Shown: positions 1 through 10,316, numbered from the stretch's first letter. The stretch is DNA of 64,000 bases from Pseudomonas canadensis (GCF_000503215.1 NZ_AYTD01000011.1:310001-374000), one strand, 5' to 3'. A program made the numbers and translations. The notes: generated by a model not told the origin, from the sequence alone.

Positions 1-106
1 CGTTTATCGATTCGTTGGTGACGCCGGGGCATTCATCCACGCCGGGGTTCAATGATGTGGGGCATTTCGTCTCCGGTCGCATACCACGCGCATAACCCCT
101 CCACTG

Positions 107-207
107 TGTAGGAGCGAGCTTGCTCGCGAAGAACGCAAGGACACCACGGGCTACCTAATAGCGCTGCGTAATCGTTGACGTTCTTCGCGAGCAAGCTCGC
201 TCCTACA
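107..207. repeat. REP-type inverted repeat pair (BIME-like)
   Basis: Two arms of about 29 bp, at 107-135 and 179-207, are perfect reverse complements separated by about 43 bp. Each arm has the REP hallmark of an internal GAGCNNGCTC-like palindrome (GAGCGAGCTTGCTCGCG). This matches the intergenic REP elements common in P. fluorescens-group genomes. It lies upstream of rarD and downstream of whatever gene ends left of the window. Positions 1-306 hold no convincing gene. Confidence 0.85.
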
Positions 208-306
208 GGATTTTCCTGAAAAACGCCCCAAAACAGCGCAACCCTCTCCCGCCAAAAGCTCCATAATCCCCTCATCTTTTGTATCAACGGTTTTCGCGAG
301 GATAGT

Positions 307-1188
307 GTGTCTAAAGGTGTTGTTTTATCGGTCTTGGCCTCAGTGTTGTTTGCCGTGATGTATTACTTCACATCATTGCTCACGCCCTTGAGCGGCCTGG
401 AAATTTTCGGCTGGCGCATGTTGCTCACCGTGCCGTGCATGACGATCTTCATGATCGTCAGCGGCGAATGGCGACGGGTGTGGGAGCTGGCGCAACTGCT
501 TGCGGCCAAGCCGCGCTTGATTGCGGGTGTGTTGCTGTCTTCCGCCTTGTTGGGCGTGCAGCTATGGCTGTTTATGTGGGCGCCGCTGAATGGGCGCAGC
601 CTGGATGTGTCGGTGGGTTACTTCCTGTTGCCGCTGACCATGGTGCTGACCGGGCGTCTGGTGTGGGGTGAACAACTGTCCTATCTGCAACGGATCGCCG
701 TGTTTTTTGCCGCCCTCGGTGTACTCAACGAGTTGTACCAGGCGGGTGGATTCTCCTGGGCAACGCTGGTGGTGATCATTGGTTACCCGGTTTATTTCAT
801 CGTGCGCAAATACCTCCAGACCGACCACCTGGGCGGGCTCTGGCTGGATATGGCGCTGATGCTGCCGGTGGCCTGGTGGTTTGTGCAGAGTGGCGAGCAA
901 GGCTTTGCGGTCATGGATGCCCACCCGAAACTGTATGCACTGATCCCGATGCTGGGCCTGATCAGTGCCTCAGCGCTGGTGAGCTATATCATCGCCAGCC
1001 GTTTACTGGCGTTCAGTCTGTTTGGTTTGCTCAGTTATGTGGAGCCTGTGCTGCTGCTGGGCGTGGCATTGATCCTGGGGGAAGGGATCAAAGGTGGCGA
1101 ATGGTTCACCTACATCCCGATCTGGCTGGCGGTGATGGTGCTGGTGTTCGAAGGTTTCAAGCACTTGGTCCGCCAACGCAAAGCCTGA
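307..1188 (+). CDS. rarD: EamA-family permease RarD
   Basis: This 293-residue, very hydrophobic protein has about ten predicted membrane segments arranged as two EamA-type halves, the usual size for RarD-family drug/metabolite transporters. The start is GTG, giving MSKGVVLSVLASVLFAVMYY, which is the typical RarD N-terminus leading straight into the first helix. The family sits in the inner membrane. The name comes from a chloramphenicol-sensitive phenotype in other Pseudomonas, and the substrate is unknown. The gene stands alone and faces hppD across a bidirectional terminator. Confidence 0.85.
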   Translation: MSKGVVLSVLASVLFAVMYYFTSLLTPLSGLEIFGWRMLLTVPCMTIFMIVSGEWRRVWELAQLLAAKPRLIAGVLLSSALLGVQLWLFMWAPLNGRSLDVSVGYFLLPLTMVLTGRLVWGEQLSYLQRIAVFFAALGVLNELYQAGGFSWATLVVIIGYPVYFIVRKYLQTDHLGGLWLDMALMLPVAWWFVQSGEQGFAVMDAHPKLYALIPMLGLISASALVSYIIASRLLAFSLFGLLSYVEPVLLLGVALILGEGIKGGEWFTYIPIWLAVMVLVFEGFKHLVRQRKA

Positions 1189-1200
1189 TGCGCAGGCGAT

Positions 1201-1238
1201 AAAAAGCCCGGCCGGGGTTACCCTCGGCCGGGCTTTTT
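1201..1238. terminator. Bidirectional rho-independent terminator
   Basis: A GC-rich stem (GCCCGGCCG ... CGGCCGGGC) is flanked by an A-run on the left and a T-run on the right. It lies between the convergent ends of rarD (+) and hppD (-) and can serve both. Confidence 0.9.
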
Positions 1239-1243
1239 TACGT

Positions 1244-2320
1244 TTAGTCGGCGGTCAATACACCACGGCGCACCTGGTCGCGTTCGATGGACTCGAACAG
1301 CGCCTTGAAGTTGCCCTCGCCAAACCCATCGTCGCCCTTACGCTGGATGAATTCGAAGAACACCGGGCCCATCAGGGTTTCCGAGAAGATCTGCAGCAGC
1401 AGGCGCTTGTCGCCTTCCACCGAAGAGCCGTCCAGCAGGATACCGCGTGCCTGCAGTTGGTCCACCGGCTCACCGTGGTTCGGCAGGCGGCCTTCGAGCA
1501 TTTCATAGTAGGTGTCCGGCGGCGCGGTCATGAAGCGCATGCCGATCTTCTTCAACGCGTCCCAGGTCTTGACCAGGTCCTCGGTGAGGAACGCCACGTG
1601 TTGGATGCCTTCGCCGTTGAACTGCATCAGGAACTCTTCGATCTGCCCCGCGCCCTTGGACGACTCTTCGTTCAACGGGATGCGGATCATGCCGTCCGGC
1701 GCGCTCATGGCCTTGGACGTCAGGCCGGTGTATTCGCCCTTGATGTCGAAGTAGCGCGCTTCACGGAAGTTGAACAGTTTTTCGTAGAAGTTGGCCCAGT
1801 ACGCCATGCGGCCGCGATAGACGTTGTGCGTCAGGTGGTCGATGACTTTGAGGCCTGCACCGACCGGATTGCGCTCCACGCCTTCGAGGTATACGAAGTC
1901 GATGTCATAGATCGAGCTGCCTTCGCCAAAACGATCGATCAGGTAAAGCGGCGCACCGCCGATGCCCTTGATCGCCGGCAGGTTCAGTTCCATCGGGCCG
2001 GTTTCGATATGGATCGGCTGGGCACCCAGTTCCAGGGCGCGGTTGTAGGCTTTTTGCGAGTCCTTGACGCGGAATGCCATGCCGCACACCGAGGGGCCGT
2101 GTTCGGCCGCAAAGTAGGAGGCAATGCTATTGGGTTCGTTGTTGAGGATCAGGTTGATCTCGCCCTGGCGGTACAGGTGTACGTTCTTCGAACGGTGGGT
2201 CGCGACTTTGGTGAAGCCCATGATCTCGAAGATCGGCTCCAGGGTGCCCGGCGTCGGCGACGCAAATTCGATAAATTCAAAGCCCATCAGGCCCATTGGG
2301 TTTTCGTATAGATCTGCCAT
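1244..2320 (-). CDS. hppD: 4-hydroxyphenylpyruvate dioxygenase
   Basis: This 358-residue enzyme of tyrosine catabolism converts 4-hydroxyphenylpyruvate to homogentisate with a non-haem Fe(II) centre. The iron ligands are visible as His162, His241 and Glu323 (contexts DHLTHN, IQHVAFL, VFFEFIQ), matching the ligands known for the P. fluorescens enzyme offset by the initiator Met. Length and sequence agree closely with the well-studied P. fluorescens HPPD, which supports the taxonomic assignment. The start ATG has a GAGGT ribosome site just upstream. It is monocistronic here; the homogentisate genes are not in the window. Confidence 0.97.
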   Translation of the reverse strand: MADLYENPMGLMGFEFIEFASPTPGTLEPIFEIMGFTKVATHRSKNVHLYRQGEINLILNNEPNSIASYFAAEHGPSVCGMAFRVKDSQKAYNRALELGAQPIHIETGPMELNLPAIKGIGGAPLYLIDRFGEGSSIYDIDFVYLEGVERNPVGAGLKVIDHLTHNVYRGRMAYWANFYEKLFNFREARYFDIKGEYTGLTSKAMSAPDGMIRIPLNEESSKGAGQIEEFLMQFNGEGIQHVAFLTEDLVKTWDALKKIGMRFMTAPPDTYYEMLEGRLPNHGEPVDQLQARGILLDGSSVEGDKRLLLQIFSETLMGPVFFEFIQRKGDDGFGEGNFKALFESIERDQVRRGVLTAD

Positions 2321-2565
2321 GGTGGCACCTCATCATTCTTGTATTAGACACAGTATTAGTGGCGAGCAAGGATGAGGTTGCAGGGTGGCGCACAGGAAAG
2401 GCCTCGCACGCTGCGGGCGAGGAAGTCACCAAAGATGAGGGGGGAGCCGAGTAGCTTCATGGGGTCATCAGTCTCTGACGGCTTAGGCTTGCGTGAGCGC
2501 AAGTCCATATTCTTGTATGCGTAAATCGATTCTACACAGCGTAACCACGTTTGTCCGTAGTCTTA

Positions 2566-3546
2566 TCAAATCCCCATTGCCCTGGCGCGTGCAAGGGGTT
2601 TGTTGCAGAGGTAGATGCCGAGCAGGATCACTGCCCCGCCGGCCAGCATGGGCAGGCTCAACGGTTCGTCCAGCAACAGAGCGCCACAGATCACGGCGGT
2701 GAGTGGGTTGAGCGCGATAAATACGCCGGAACGTGTCGCGCCGATTCGTCGGATACCGTCGTAATAACCAATATAGGCCAGCGCAGAACCCAGCACGCCG
2801 AGGTACATCAAGCTCAGTCCTTGCGCGAGAGACACGCGGCCCATCGCCTCCAGCGTAAAGCGCCCCATGATCAGTGTGATGACGGTAAGCATCAGCGTTC
2901 CCAGCAGTATCGACCAGGTGACCGTCTGCAGCGGCCCCAGGCTCTGATTTAAGCCACGGGAAAACAGTGAGTAGATGCCCCACCCCACTACGCAGCCGAA
3001 GATCAGCAAATCCCCACGCCACGTGTTGGTTGCTTCGCTCATTACCTGGGGGTTGCGACTGACGATGACCATGGCGGCACCCGCCAGGCAGAGCACGATC
3101 CCCGCGACTTTGCTGGCACCCAGGCGCTCCTGGAACAACCACCAGGACGCCAGGCCGATGACGGCCGGGTTCAGCGCCACGATTAATGAGGCGCGCGATG
3201 CGTTGATTAACTGCAATCCATAGAAGAAACACAGGTTGTAGAAAAAGATGCCGAAGAAACCCAGCATCACCAGTTGCAGGAGCTGCCGCGGATTGGGTCG
3301 GACCAACGGGATGCGTGCCAAGCCCAGGAATCCCAGCAATGCCAGGCTGGCCAGTGCAAACCGGAGGCTGGCCGCCAGCAGAGGGTCGATCGTCCCGCCC
3401 AGGTAGCGACCGGCCACGAAGGTGCCGCCCCAGATCATGGTGACGGCGGCCAGCTTCATATAAGTGATGCGATCGGGGCTTGAATGCACAGGATAGGGCT
3501 CCAATGGCTTGAGGATGCGTGCATTCTTCTGGTAATACGGTGTCAT
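2566..3546 (-). CDS. EamA/DMT-family transporter
   Basis: This 326-residue inner-membrane protein has two EamA repeats and about ten hydrophobic helices. Family-typical residues follow Met30 (MKLAAVTMIWGGTFVAGR). No strong ribosome site supports either the first ATG at 3546 or the internal one at 3459. I keep the longer form, but 3459 would give the more canonical N-terminus and more room for a promoter. It is divergent from a LysR regulator whose start lies only 20 bp away, so the pair is probably a regulator and its target exporter. Substrate unknown. Confidence 0.85.
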   Translation of the reverse strand: MTPYYQKNARILKPLEPYPVHSSPDRITYMKLAAVTMIWGGTFVAGRYLGGTIDPLLAASLRFALASLALLGFLGLARIPLVRPNPRQLLQLVMLGFFGIFFYNLCFFYGLQLINASRASLIVALNPAVIGLASWWLFQERLGASKVAGIVLCLAGAAMVIVSRNPQVMSEATNTWRGDLLIFGCVVGWGIYSLFSRGLNQSLGPLQTVTWSILLGTLMLTVITLIMGRFTLEAMGRVSLAQGLSLMYLGVLGSALAYIGYYDGIRRIGATRSGVFIALNPLTAVICGALLLDEPLSLPMLAGGAVILLGIYLCNKPLARARAMGI

Positions 3547-3566
3547 CGTAAAATGAGTGATTACTC

Positions 3567-4436
3567 ATGACCCTGACCCAACTCGAAATCTTTTCCTTGG
3601 TAGCCGAGCTGCAAGGCTTTACCAGCGCCGCCCACCGCCTCGGTATCAGCCAATCGGCGGTGTCGCACGCGATTAAAGCCCTGGAGCAGGAGCTGGGGGT
3701 GGCGTTGTTCAGGCGCCATCAGGCGCAGGTCGAACTAAGCGACATCGGCGTGCAGTTACTGGCGCGCGCCCGGGGGATGCTGGGCCTGGCGAATACCTTG
3801 CAACAGGAAGCCGCCGACGCCCGGGGCATGAAACGCGGGACGCTGCGCATCGGCTCCTTCGGCCCCACCTCCTCGGCCTACCTGCTGCCAAAGATCCTCA
3901 GCCGGTTCCGCCTGGAGTATCCGGGTATCGAGGTACACGTTGATGAAGGGCCGGACAGGCAAGTCATCCAATGGCTCGATGAACGCCGAATTGATATCGG
4001 CTTTGTTGTGCTGGAACAAGAGCGCTTCGACACGTTCCCACTGTTCGAGGACCAGATGGTGGCGCTGCTGCCGGCTGACCATCAACTGGCCGCCCGTGAA
4101 CACGTTAGTCTCAAGGATTTGTGCAACGACCCTTTTGCGCTGACTGAAGCCGGTTCCACTGAGCTGGTGATGCGACTGTTCAACGAGGCGCGTCTGAGCC
4201 CGACTGTGCGTTATCGCTGCTCGCAGCTGCTGAGTACCCTGGAAACCGTCAGCCGGGGCGATGCAGTGAGCGTGGTAGCGCAAGCGTCGTTACCGGTTGG
4301 ACATGACACACGGTATGTACAGCGCGCCTTATCCCCGCGTGTACCGCGCCAGGTTGGGCTTGCCGTACTGGACCGGCGTCAGTCTTCCCCAGCAGCGCTC
4401 GCGTTTATCCGTATTGCCCAATGCGTAGAGTTGTAG
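3567..4436 (+). CDS. LysR-family transcriptional regulator
   Basis: This 289-residue LTTR has an N-terminal winged helix-turn-helix at residues 1-60 (MTLTQLEIFSLVAELQGF, with the typical SAAHRLGISQSAVSHAIKALEQELG helix pair split over residues 20-45). A periplasmic-binding-like effector domain follows from about residue 90. It is divergent from the EamA exporter with a 20-bp gap (or 107 bp if the exporter starts at 3459), the classic LysR-target arrangement, so it most likely controls that exporter. The inducer cannot be deduced. Confidence 0.92.
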   Translation: MTLTQLEIFSLVAELQGFTSAAHRLGISQSAVSHAIKALEQELGVALFRRHQAQVELSDIGVQLLARARGMLGLANTLQQEAADARGMKRGTLRIGSFGPTSSAYLLPKILSRFRLEYPGIEVHVDEGPDRQVIQWLDERRIDIGFVVLEQERFDTFPLFEDQMVALLPADHQLAAREHVSLKDLCNDPFALTEAGSTELVMRLFNEARLSPTVRYRCSQLLSTLETVSRGDAVSVVAQASLPVGHDTRYVQRALSPRVPRQVGLAVLDRRQSSPAALAFIRIAQCVEL

Positions 4437-4535
4437 CGCCGCGTACTGGCCAAATGGGTAGGTGTCGCGAGCTTATTTCGGTTGAGCCATCTATCATCGA
4501 CTGATATCCGATCCCTGCAACAGGCCGTTCACTCC

Positions 4536-6077
4536 ATGCCCCTGACCGTCAACGGCCCGCGAAAACGCGCCACTCGCTACCTGATCACAACCCTGAGCGC
4601 GCTGCTACCGATTGCGCTCGGCGTCGTTATCCTTCATTGGCAGGCCGAACGTACTTTGCAACAAAGCACCGCCCAGACCGCCCAGGAGGCGGTGCGCCAA
4701 TTCGACCTGATGCTCGACAATACCTCCCTCGCCGCCCAGGCCTTGCTACCGCTGGCGGGGTTGCCCTGTGATAACGGCGTGCAACTGGCCCTGCGAGAAC
4801 AAGTCACGCGTCGCCCGTTTGTGCGCGCGACCACCCTGTCCTGGCAAAAAAACATCTATTGCAGCTCGTTGTTCGGCAGCAACTACGAGTCACCGGTCAA
4901 CCCGGATGACTATGTGGACGGTCGGTTATGGTTGATGAATGGCAACCCGGTGACACCCGACACCGCACTGCTGGTCTACCGGCTGGTTGACGGCGACAAG
5001 GCGGCTTTTGCGTCGATTGATGGCTACCACTTGACCAACGCCCTGCGTCTGATCAGCCGATACGCCCACCTGATATTACAAGTGGGCCCGAATTGGCTGG
5101 GGGCTGATGGCAAGGTGCATGACACCGCGGTGCCGGCGTTCGCGGTGGCCCACCATCACTTGGTGTCCGGGCGTTATCACTACAGCGTCGACGCGGGTAT
5201 GCCGGCGGGTGAAGTCTGGCGCTACATGCAGGCGCGATACCCGGCATTGTTCAGTCTGATCGTGTTTTTTGGCGTATTGGCTGGCCTTTTGGCGCACTGG
5301 CTGCAAAAGCGCTCCTCGGCACCGACTCACGAATTGCAGCGGGCGTTGGGCGCCAATGAATTCATTCCGTATTTCCAGCCGGTGGTACGCGGTGATACTC
5401 GCGAGTGGGCGGGATGTGAAGTGCTCATGCGCTGGCAGCATCCAAAAGAAGGCCTGGTGCGGCCCGACCTGTTTATTCCCCTGGCCGAGCATTCGGGCCT
5501 GATAGTTCCGATGACTCGCGCCCTCCTGCGCCAGACCGCCGTACAACTGGCGCCCCATGCGGCGCGCTTCAGCCCTGGGTTTCATATCGGCGTCAATATC
5601 ACCGCACGCCACTGCCAGGATTTGGCCTTGGTGGATGATTGCCGTGAGTTTCTCGCCGCCTTTCCCGTGGGCCAAGTGACGTTGGTGCTGGAGTTGACCG
5701 AGCGCGAACTGATCGTGCCCACCGACATCACTCGCCGCCTGTTTGACGCCCTGCATCAACTGGGGGTAATGATCGCTATTGACGACTTTGGAACCGGCCA
5801 CTCCAGCCTGGGCTATTTACGTAACTTCAATGTCGACTACTTGAAGATTGACCAGAGTTTTGTCGCCATGATCGGTGCCGATGCACTATCACGGCATATT
5901 CTCGACAGCATCATAGAACTGTCCGGCAAACTCGATTTAGGCATCGTAGCAGAAGGTGTGGAAACGCCCGAACAGTCCGACTACCTGGCCGCCCAAGGCG
6001 TGGATTTTTTGCAGGGCTACCTGTTCGGAAAGCCTTTGCCCAGCGATGAATTTATTAAATCTCTGGCAAGCCATTGA
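4536..6077 (+). CDS. CSS-motif EAL-domain c-di-GMP phosphodiesterase
   Basis: This 513-residue membrane protein has a TM helix near residues 15-35, a periplasmic CSS domain with the diagnostic CSS triad (NIYCSSLFG), a second TM helix around 235-255, and a C-terminal cytoplasmic EAL domain. EAL catalytic elements are present: EVLMRW, a DDFGTG loop and AEGVE. It should hydrolyse c-di-GMP in response to periplasmic redox, because the CSS cysteines in this family can be oxidised by the Dsb system. An in-frame TTG at 4482 would add 18 residues; neither start has a strong ribosome site. No GGDEF domain is present. Confidence 0.9.
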   Translation: MPLTVNGPRKRATRYLITTLSALLPIALGVVILHWQAERTLQQSTAQTAQEAVRQFDLMLDNTSLAAQALLPLAGLPCDNGVQLALREQVTRRPFVRATTLSWQKNIYCSSLFGSNYESPVNPDDYVDGRLWLMNGNPVTPDTALLVYRLVDGDKAAFASIDGYHLTNALRLISRYAHLILQVGPNWLGADGKVHDTAVPAFAVAHHHLVSGRYHYSVDAGMPAGEVWRYMQARYPALFSLIVFFGVLAGLLAHWLQKRSSAPTHELQRALGANEFIPYFQPVVRGDTREWAGCEVLMRWQHPKEGLVRPDLFIPLAEHSGLIVPMTRALLRQTAVQLAPHAARFSPGFHIGVNITARHCQDLALVDDCREFLAAFPVGQVTLVLELTERELIVPTDITRRLFDALHQLGVMIAIDDFGTGHSSLGYLRNFNVDYLKIDQSFVAMIGADALSRHILDSIIELSGKLDLGIVAEGVETPEQSDYLAAQGVDFLQGYLFGKPLPSDEFIKSLASH

Positions 6078-6275
6078 ATAGCCATGCACTACCTGCACTG
6101 AAATAATGTTATTTAGCCAAAAGACATGATTTACTCGTAGCAAATTAACTACTACAATTTTTCCAGCCTGTGCAGAATTCGCGGGACGGCTTCTTTCTAG
6201 AGTCGCCTTAAAGCGCTTGGCTTATAGCTTTGTCTGCAGTTGATATCAGCCAAACACACTATTGGAGTACCTATT

Positions 6276-6641
6276 TTGTCCAGACTCGCCGAATTTCGCG
6301 CAGCCGAAAAAGCCCTTCAAGAGCAGCTTGCCCAGCTGGAATCCCTGAAGAACGACGCCGGCCTGAAGAAAGAAATCGAATTCGAAGAAAAGCTCCAGGG
6401 CCTGATGAAGACCTACGGCAAAGGCCTGCGCGACATCATTTCCATCCTTGATCCAAACCCGGGCAAGTCCAGCGCTGCTGCCGTCAACGCACCAAAACAG
6501 CGCCGCGCACGTGTGGTCAAGGTTTACCAGAACCCGCACACCGGTGAGCTGATCGAAACCAAAGGCGGCAACCACCGTGGCCTCAAGGCGTGGAAAGAAC
6601 AGTACGGCGCCGCCACTGTAGACTCCTGGCTTCGCGGCTGA
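6276..6641 (+). CDS. MvaT/MvaU-family H-NS-like nucleoid protein
   Basis: This 121-residue xenogeneic silencer starts at TTG (6276) with a GGAG site 7-8 nt upstream. Starting at MSRLAEFRAAEKALQEQLAQ gives the canonical family N-terminus, whereas a longer reading from 6240 would add an unlikely extension. An N-terminal coiled-coil oligomerisation region (about 1-60) is followed by a linker and a C-terminal DNA-binding domain with the conserved GGNHRGLKAWK motif. It resembles the MvaV/MvaU paralogue more than MvaT itself, but I cannot settle the name. It is followed by a strong terminator, so monocistronic. Confidence 0.92.
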   Translation: MSRLAEFRAAEKALQEQLAQLESLKNDAGLKKEIEFEEKLQGLMKTYGKGLRDIISILDPNPGKSSAAAVNAPKQRRARVVKVYQNPHTGELIETKGGNHRGLKAWKEQYGAATVDSWLRG

Positions 6642-6660
6642 TCGCACTGCACTAAGAAAG

Positions 6661-6685
6661 AGCCCCGCTTATGCGGGGCTTTTTT
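6661..6685 (+). terminator. Rho-independent terminator after the MvaT-family gene
   Basis: The stem AGCCCCGC / GCGGGGCT with a 4-nt loop is followed by six or more T, 20 nt after the stop codon. Confidence 0.92.
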
Positions 6686-6753
6686 AATTCCAGGGTTCGA
6701 AACCGAACTTAAATAACGTTTCATAATGTTCAGAAACGTCGCACATTACACAC

Positions 6754-7290
6754 TTAGAGTTTGAGGCTATCGCGCACCGAGCTGACTTCTTCCTTGCTTG
6801 CTTCGTACGCATCCGCCTGCCCTGCGTATGAAAAAACATACGCCTTATCGGCATCAACCGCGCCCACCAATGTTTGCGAAAGCACGTGGCGTCCGTTTTC
6901 GGTTATCACACATGTAGTTTCCAACGCGTCAAGACGACTCAATGTTGTAGGGTGCATCTTGCTGCATACACTTTGATAACCACCCTGGGCAAAATCTTTC
7001 TGGATGGACTTGCGCATCTCCAGCAGTACGCCTTGTAGATTAACCTTATGCCCCGCTTCAATCGGCGTACCGGTCAACTCCATCACCATCAGGGTCGTGC
7101 CATTTTCATCATTCTTGATTGCACGCTGGCGCGACACCACCTGGGGTTTGGAAGGCGCTTCGCCATCCGGTACGACCTCTTCGACCTGCCAGCCACTGGG
7201 CCAATGAATTTCGGGGTCGGCCGCCAGCACGAAGGAACTGCCCACCAGCAAACACACAGCGCTCAACAGCGGTTTACGAAATGCGATCAT
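6754..7290 (-). CDS. Secreted DUF4946-like protein
   Basis: This 178-residue protein begins with a Sec signal peptide (MIAFRKPLLSAVCLLVGSSF, cleavage after VLA-A near residue 24). The mature part has no enzymatic motif I recognise. The sequence resembles the small periplasmic DUF4946 family found mainly in Pseudomonas. The start at 7290 is chosen because it places the signal peptide at the N-terminus; the upstream in-frame extension to 7446 is basic and would run into the gloA leader. Function unknown. Confidence 0.75.
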   Translation of the reverse strand: MIAFRKPLLSAVCLLVGSSFVLAADPEIHWPSGWQVEEVVPDGEAPSKPQVVSRQRAIKNDENGTTLMVMELTGTPIEAGHKVNLQGVLLEMRKSIQKDFAQGGYQSVCSKMHPTTLSRLDALETTCVITENGRHVLSQTLVGAVDADKAYVFSYAGQADAYEASKEEVSSVRDSLKL

Positions 7291-7486
7291 TGCGAAAAGT
7301 ACCCAAGGTTCAAGCGCCAAAGTTTGAGCCCCGGCGCCCCTGTGTCGCAAGGCCTGCATGGGCTTTTTCATTTGGCGCCTGGGGCAAGCCTTGCGTATCA
7401 TGGTCCGGCTGCACGGATGCCAGCCGCAAGCCAAGGAACCGCTCACATTTCAGAGCTGCGTTTGCCCCATTTTTTCTGGAGGGCCC

Positions 7487-8008
7487 ATGAGCCTGCACGA
7501 ACTGAACACTTTCCCGGGCGTTACCGCCCAACCGGACACCGCCACCACGAACTTCGTGTTCAACCACACCATGCTGCGGGTCAAGGACATCACCAAGTCG
7601 CTGGACTTCTACACCCGCGTCCTGGGTTTTTCCCTGGTTGAAAAGCGTGATTTTCCGGAAGCCGAATTCAGCCTGTACTTCCTGGCCCTGGTGGACAAAT
7701 CCCAGATCCCGGCCGACGCCGCCGAGCGCACCCAGTGGATGAAGTCGATCCCAGGCATCCTGGAACTGACCCACAACCACGGTACCGAAAACGACACCGA
7801 CTTTGCCTACCACAATGGCAATACCGACCCACGTGGTTTTGGCCATATCTGCATCTCGGTGCCGGATATCGTCGCTGCCTGCGAACGTTTCGAAGCCCTG
7901 GGCTGCGACTTCCAGAAGCGCCTGAGCGATGGCCGCATGAAGAGCCTGGCCTTCATCAAGGACCCGGACGCGTACTGGGTCGAGATTATCCAGCCCGCAC
8001 CGCTGTAA
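7487..8008 (+). CDS. gloA: Lactoylglutathione lyase (glyoxalase I)
   Basis: This 173-residue glyoxalase I condenses methylglyoxal-glutathione hemithioacetal to S-lactoylglutathione. All four metal ligands are visible: His27, Glu93, His120 and Glu166. The protein is of the longer type also found in P. putida and eukaryotes, with an N-terminal extension and an insertion compared with the 135-residue E. coli enzyme. The ATG at 7487 has a GGAGGG site immediately upstream. A strong terminator follows, so it is a single-gene unit, near other thiol-based detoxification genes (ahpCF, gor). Confidence 0.95.
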   Translation: MSLHELNTFPGVTAQPDTATTNFVFNHTMLRVKDITKSLDFYTRVLGFSLVEKRDFPEAEFSLYFLALVDKSQIPADAAERTQWMKSIPGILELTHNHGTENDTDFAYHNGNTDPRGFGHICISVPDIVAACERFEALGCDFQKRLSDGRMKSLAFIKDPDAYWVEIIQPAPL

Positions 8009-8010
8009 CG

Positions 8011-8042
8011 AAAAAACCCCATGATCACTCATGGGGTTTTTC
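8011..8042. terminator. Bidirectional terminator between gloA and ahpF
   Basis: AAAAAACCCCAT and ATGGGGTTTTT form an A/T-flanked stem between convergent gloA (+) and ahpF (-). Confidence 0.88.
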
Positions 8043-8058
8043 ATTTCCGGTTCCGGAT

Positions 8059-9624
8059 TTACGCCGGGGCGGAAGTCCGGATCAAGTGATCGAAAGCACT
8101 CAGGGAAGCCTTGGCGCCCTCACCCACGGCAATCACGATCTGCTTGTAGGGTACCGTCGTCACGTCACCGGCAGCAAACACGCCGGGCAGTGAAGTTTCC
8201 CCCCGCGCATCGACAATGATCTCGCCGCGCGGCGTCAGTTCAACGGTGCCTTTGAGCCAGTCAGTGTTGGGCAGCAAACCGATCTGTACAAAGATCCCTT
8301 CCAGGTCGATGGTCTTGAACTCGCCGCTGTCGCGATCCTTGTACGCCAGGCCGGTGACTTTCTGGCCATCACCTTTCACTTCGCTGGTCAACGCACTCGT
8401 GATCACGTCAACGTTCGGCAGGCTGTAGAGCTTGCGCTGCAACACGGCGTCGGCGCGCAATTTGCTGTCGAACTCAAGCAGGGTGACGTGGCTGACGATA
8501 CCGGCCAGGTCGATGGCCGCCTCAACGCCTGAGTTACCGCCGCCGATCACCGCCACACGCTTGCCCTTGAACAGCGGACCGTCGCAATGCGGGCAAAAGC
8601 ACACGCCTTTGGCCTTGTATTCCTGCTCACCCGGCACCCCCATTTCGCGCCAGCGGGCGCCGGTGGCCAGGATCACGGTCTTGGACTTCAGGGTCGCACC
8701 GCTTTCGAAGCGGATTTCGTGCAAGTCACCGGCGTTTTTCGCGGGCACCAGGCTGCTGGCGCGCTGGAGGTTCATGATGTCCACATCGTATTGACGTACG
8801 TGGGCTTCCAGCGCACTGGCCAGTTTCGGCCCTTCGGTTTCTTGTACCGAGATGAAGTTCTCGATGGACATGGTGTCCAGCACTTGGCCGCCAAAGCGCT
8901 CAGCAGCAACGCCGGTACGGATGCCTTTACGTGCAGCGTAGATCGCCGCCGCAGAACCGGCTGGGCCACCGCCGACCACAAGCACATCAAAGGCGTCTTT
9001 GGCGCTGATTTTCTCGGCGGCTTTTTCGATGCCGCTGGTGTCGAGCTTGGCGAGGATTTCTTCCAGGCCCATGCGGCCTTGGCCGAAGTTCACACCGTTC
9101 AAGTAAACGCTCGGTACCGCCATGATCTGGCGCTCGTCGACTTCCGCCTGGAACAGCGCGCCGTCGATGGCGACGTGGCGGATGTTCGGGTTGAGCACGG
9201 CCATCAGGTTCAGCGCCTGGACCACATCCGGGCAGTTCTGGCAGGACAGCGAGAAGTAAGTCTCGAAGCTGAACTCGCCTTTAAGAGCGCGGATCTGTTC
9301 AATCACTTCGACACTGGCCTTCGACGGGTGGCCACCGACTTGCAGCAAGGCCAACACCAACGAAGTGAATTCATGGCCCATGGGGATGCCGGCGAAACGC
9401 AGGCTGATCTCGGCACCCGGGCGGTTGATGGAAAACGACGGCTTACGCGCATCATCACCATCGGTTTTCAGGGTAATCAGCGTGGTGAGGCTGACAACAT
9501 CCTGCAAAAGGGCAAGCATTTCCTGGGATTTCGCGCCGTCATCGAGGGAGGCGACGATCTCGATCGGCTGGGTGACCCGTTCCAGGTATGACTTCAACTG
9601 AGCTTTAAGATTGGCGTCCAACAT
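8059..9624 (-). CDS. ahpF: Alkyl hydroperoxide reductase subunit F
   Basis: This 521-residue flavoprotein disulfide reductase recycles AhpC with NAD(P)H. The N-terminal thioredoxin-like double domain carries a CQNC redox pair (about residue 128). The C-terminal thioredoxin-reductase-like portion has FAD and NAD(P) dinucleotide motifs ([25 protein letters not shown]) and the CPHC active pair. Length equals E. coli AhpF. It lies downstream of ahpC on the same strand, separated by a terminator-like hairpin, an arrangement that often sets AhpF below AhpC levels. OxyR control is expected from other pseudomonads but was not demonstrated here. Confidence 0.97.
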   Translation of the reverse strand: MLDANLKAQLKSYLERVTQPIEIVASLDDGAKSQEMLALLQDVVSLTTLITLKTDGDDARKPSFSINRPGAEISLRFAGIPMGHEFTSLVLALLQVGGHPSKASVEVIEQIRALKGEFSFETYFSLSCQNCPDVVQALNLMAVLNPNIRHVAIDGALFQAEVDERQIMAVPSVYLNGVNFGQGRMGLEEILAKLDTSGIEKAAEKISAKDAFDVLVVGGGPAGSAAAIYAARKGIRTGVAAERFGGQVLDTMSIENFISVQETEGPKLASALEAHVRQYDVDIMNLQRASSLVPAKNAGDLHEIRFESGATLKSKTVILATGARWREMGVPGEQEYKAKGVCFCPHCDGPLFKGKRVAVIGGGNSGVEAAIDLAGIVSHVTLLEFDSKLRADAVLQRKLYSLPNVDVITSALTSEVKGDGQKVTGLAYKDRDSGEFKTIDLEGIFVQIGLLPNTDWLKGTVELTPRGEIIVDARGETSLPGVFAAGDVTTVPYKQIVIAVGEGAKASLSAFDHLIRTSAPA

Positions 9625-9661
9625 ACGGGCGATTTCCTATTGATTCGGTTTATTGCAGACA

Positions 9662-9695
9662 AAAAAAACGCCCGAGCGAATCTCGCCCGGGCGTT
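9662..9695 (-). terminator. Terminator/attenuator between ahpC and ahpF
   Basis: On the minus strand, CGCCCGGGCGAG / CTCGGGCG-type complementary arms are followed by eight T. It lies after ahpC and before ahpF, so it probably ends most ahpC transcripts. Confidence 0.85.
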
Positions 9696-9752
9696 TTGGG
9701 GGCGGATGCAGCTTACTTAAGTGCGGAATACCGCCCTTGAGACTTCACAGAC

Positions 9753-10316
9753 TTAGATCTTGCCGACCAGGTCCAGGGACGGAGCCAGGGTGGCCTCGCC
9801 TTCTTTCCACTTGGCTGGGCACACTTCGCCTGGGTGGGCAGCAACGTACTGAGCGGCTTTGATCTTGCGCAGCAGCTCGGAAGCGTCACGACCAACGCCG
9901 CCGTCGTTCAGCTCAACGATCTTGATCTGACCTTCTGGGTTGATCACGAAAGTACCGCGGTCTGCCAGGCCTGCTTCTTCGATCAGTACGTCGAAGTTGC
10001 GGGAGATGGTCAGGGTTGGGTCACCGATCATGGTGTACTGGATTTTGCCGATGGCTGGCGAAGTGTTGTGCCAGGCAGCGTGGGCAAAGTGGGTGTCGGT
10101 GGACACGCTGTAGATCTCGACGCCCAGCTTCTGGAATTCGGCGTAGTTGTCGGCCAGGTCTTCCAGTTCGGTTGGGCAAACGAAGGTGAAGTCGGCTGGG
10201 TAGAAGAACACCACGGACCATTTGCCTTTCAGGTCAGCGTCGGTCACGTCTACGAAGTTGCCGTTTTTGTAGGCGGTAGCTTTGAACGGTTTTACTTGGC
10301 TGTTGATGATAGGCAT
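9753..10316 (-). CDS. ahpC: Alkyl hydroperoxide reductase subunit C (2-Cys peroxiredoxin)
   Basis: This 187-residue typical 2-Cys peroxiredoxin reduces H2O2 and organic hydroperoxides in the cytosol using AhpF. The peroxidatic Cys47 lies in the DFTFVCPTE motif and the resolving Cys166 in GEVCPAKW. The size matches E. coli AhpC. The start ATG has a GGAGAG ribosome site. The codon choice looks strongly biased, as expected for a very highly expressed protein. Confidence 0.98.
   Translation of the reverse strand: MPIINSQVKPFKATAYKNGNFVDVTDADLKGKWSVVFFYPADFTFVCPTELEDLADNYAEFQKLGVEIYSVSTDTHFAHAAWHNTSPAIGKIQYTMIGDPTLTISRNFDVLIEEAGLADRGTFVINPEGQIKIVELNDGGVGRDASELLRKIKAAQYVAAHPGEVCPAKWKEGEATLAPSLDLVGKI

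Noticed and set aside
2483..3568. A 361-codon frame overlapping the EamA transporter
   Set aside because: It is an alternative frame on the same strand, rich in Arg/Gly/Pro, without TM or domain features, while the 326-codon frame is a clear EamA protein.
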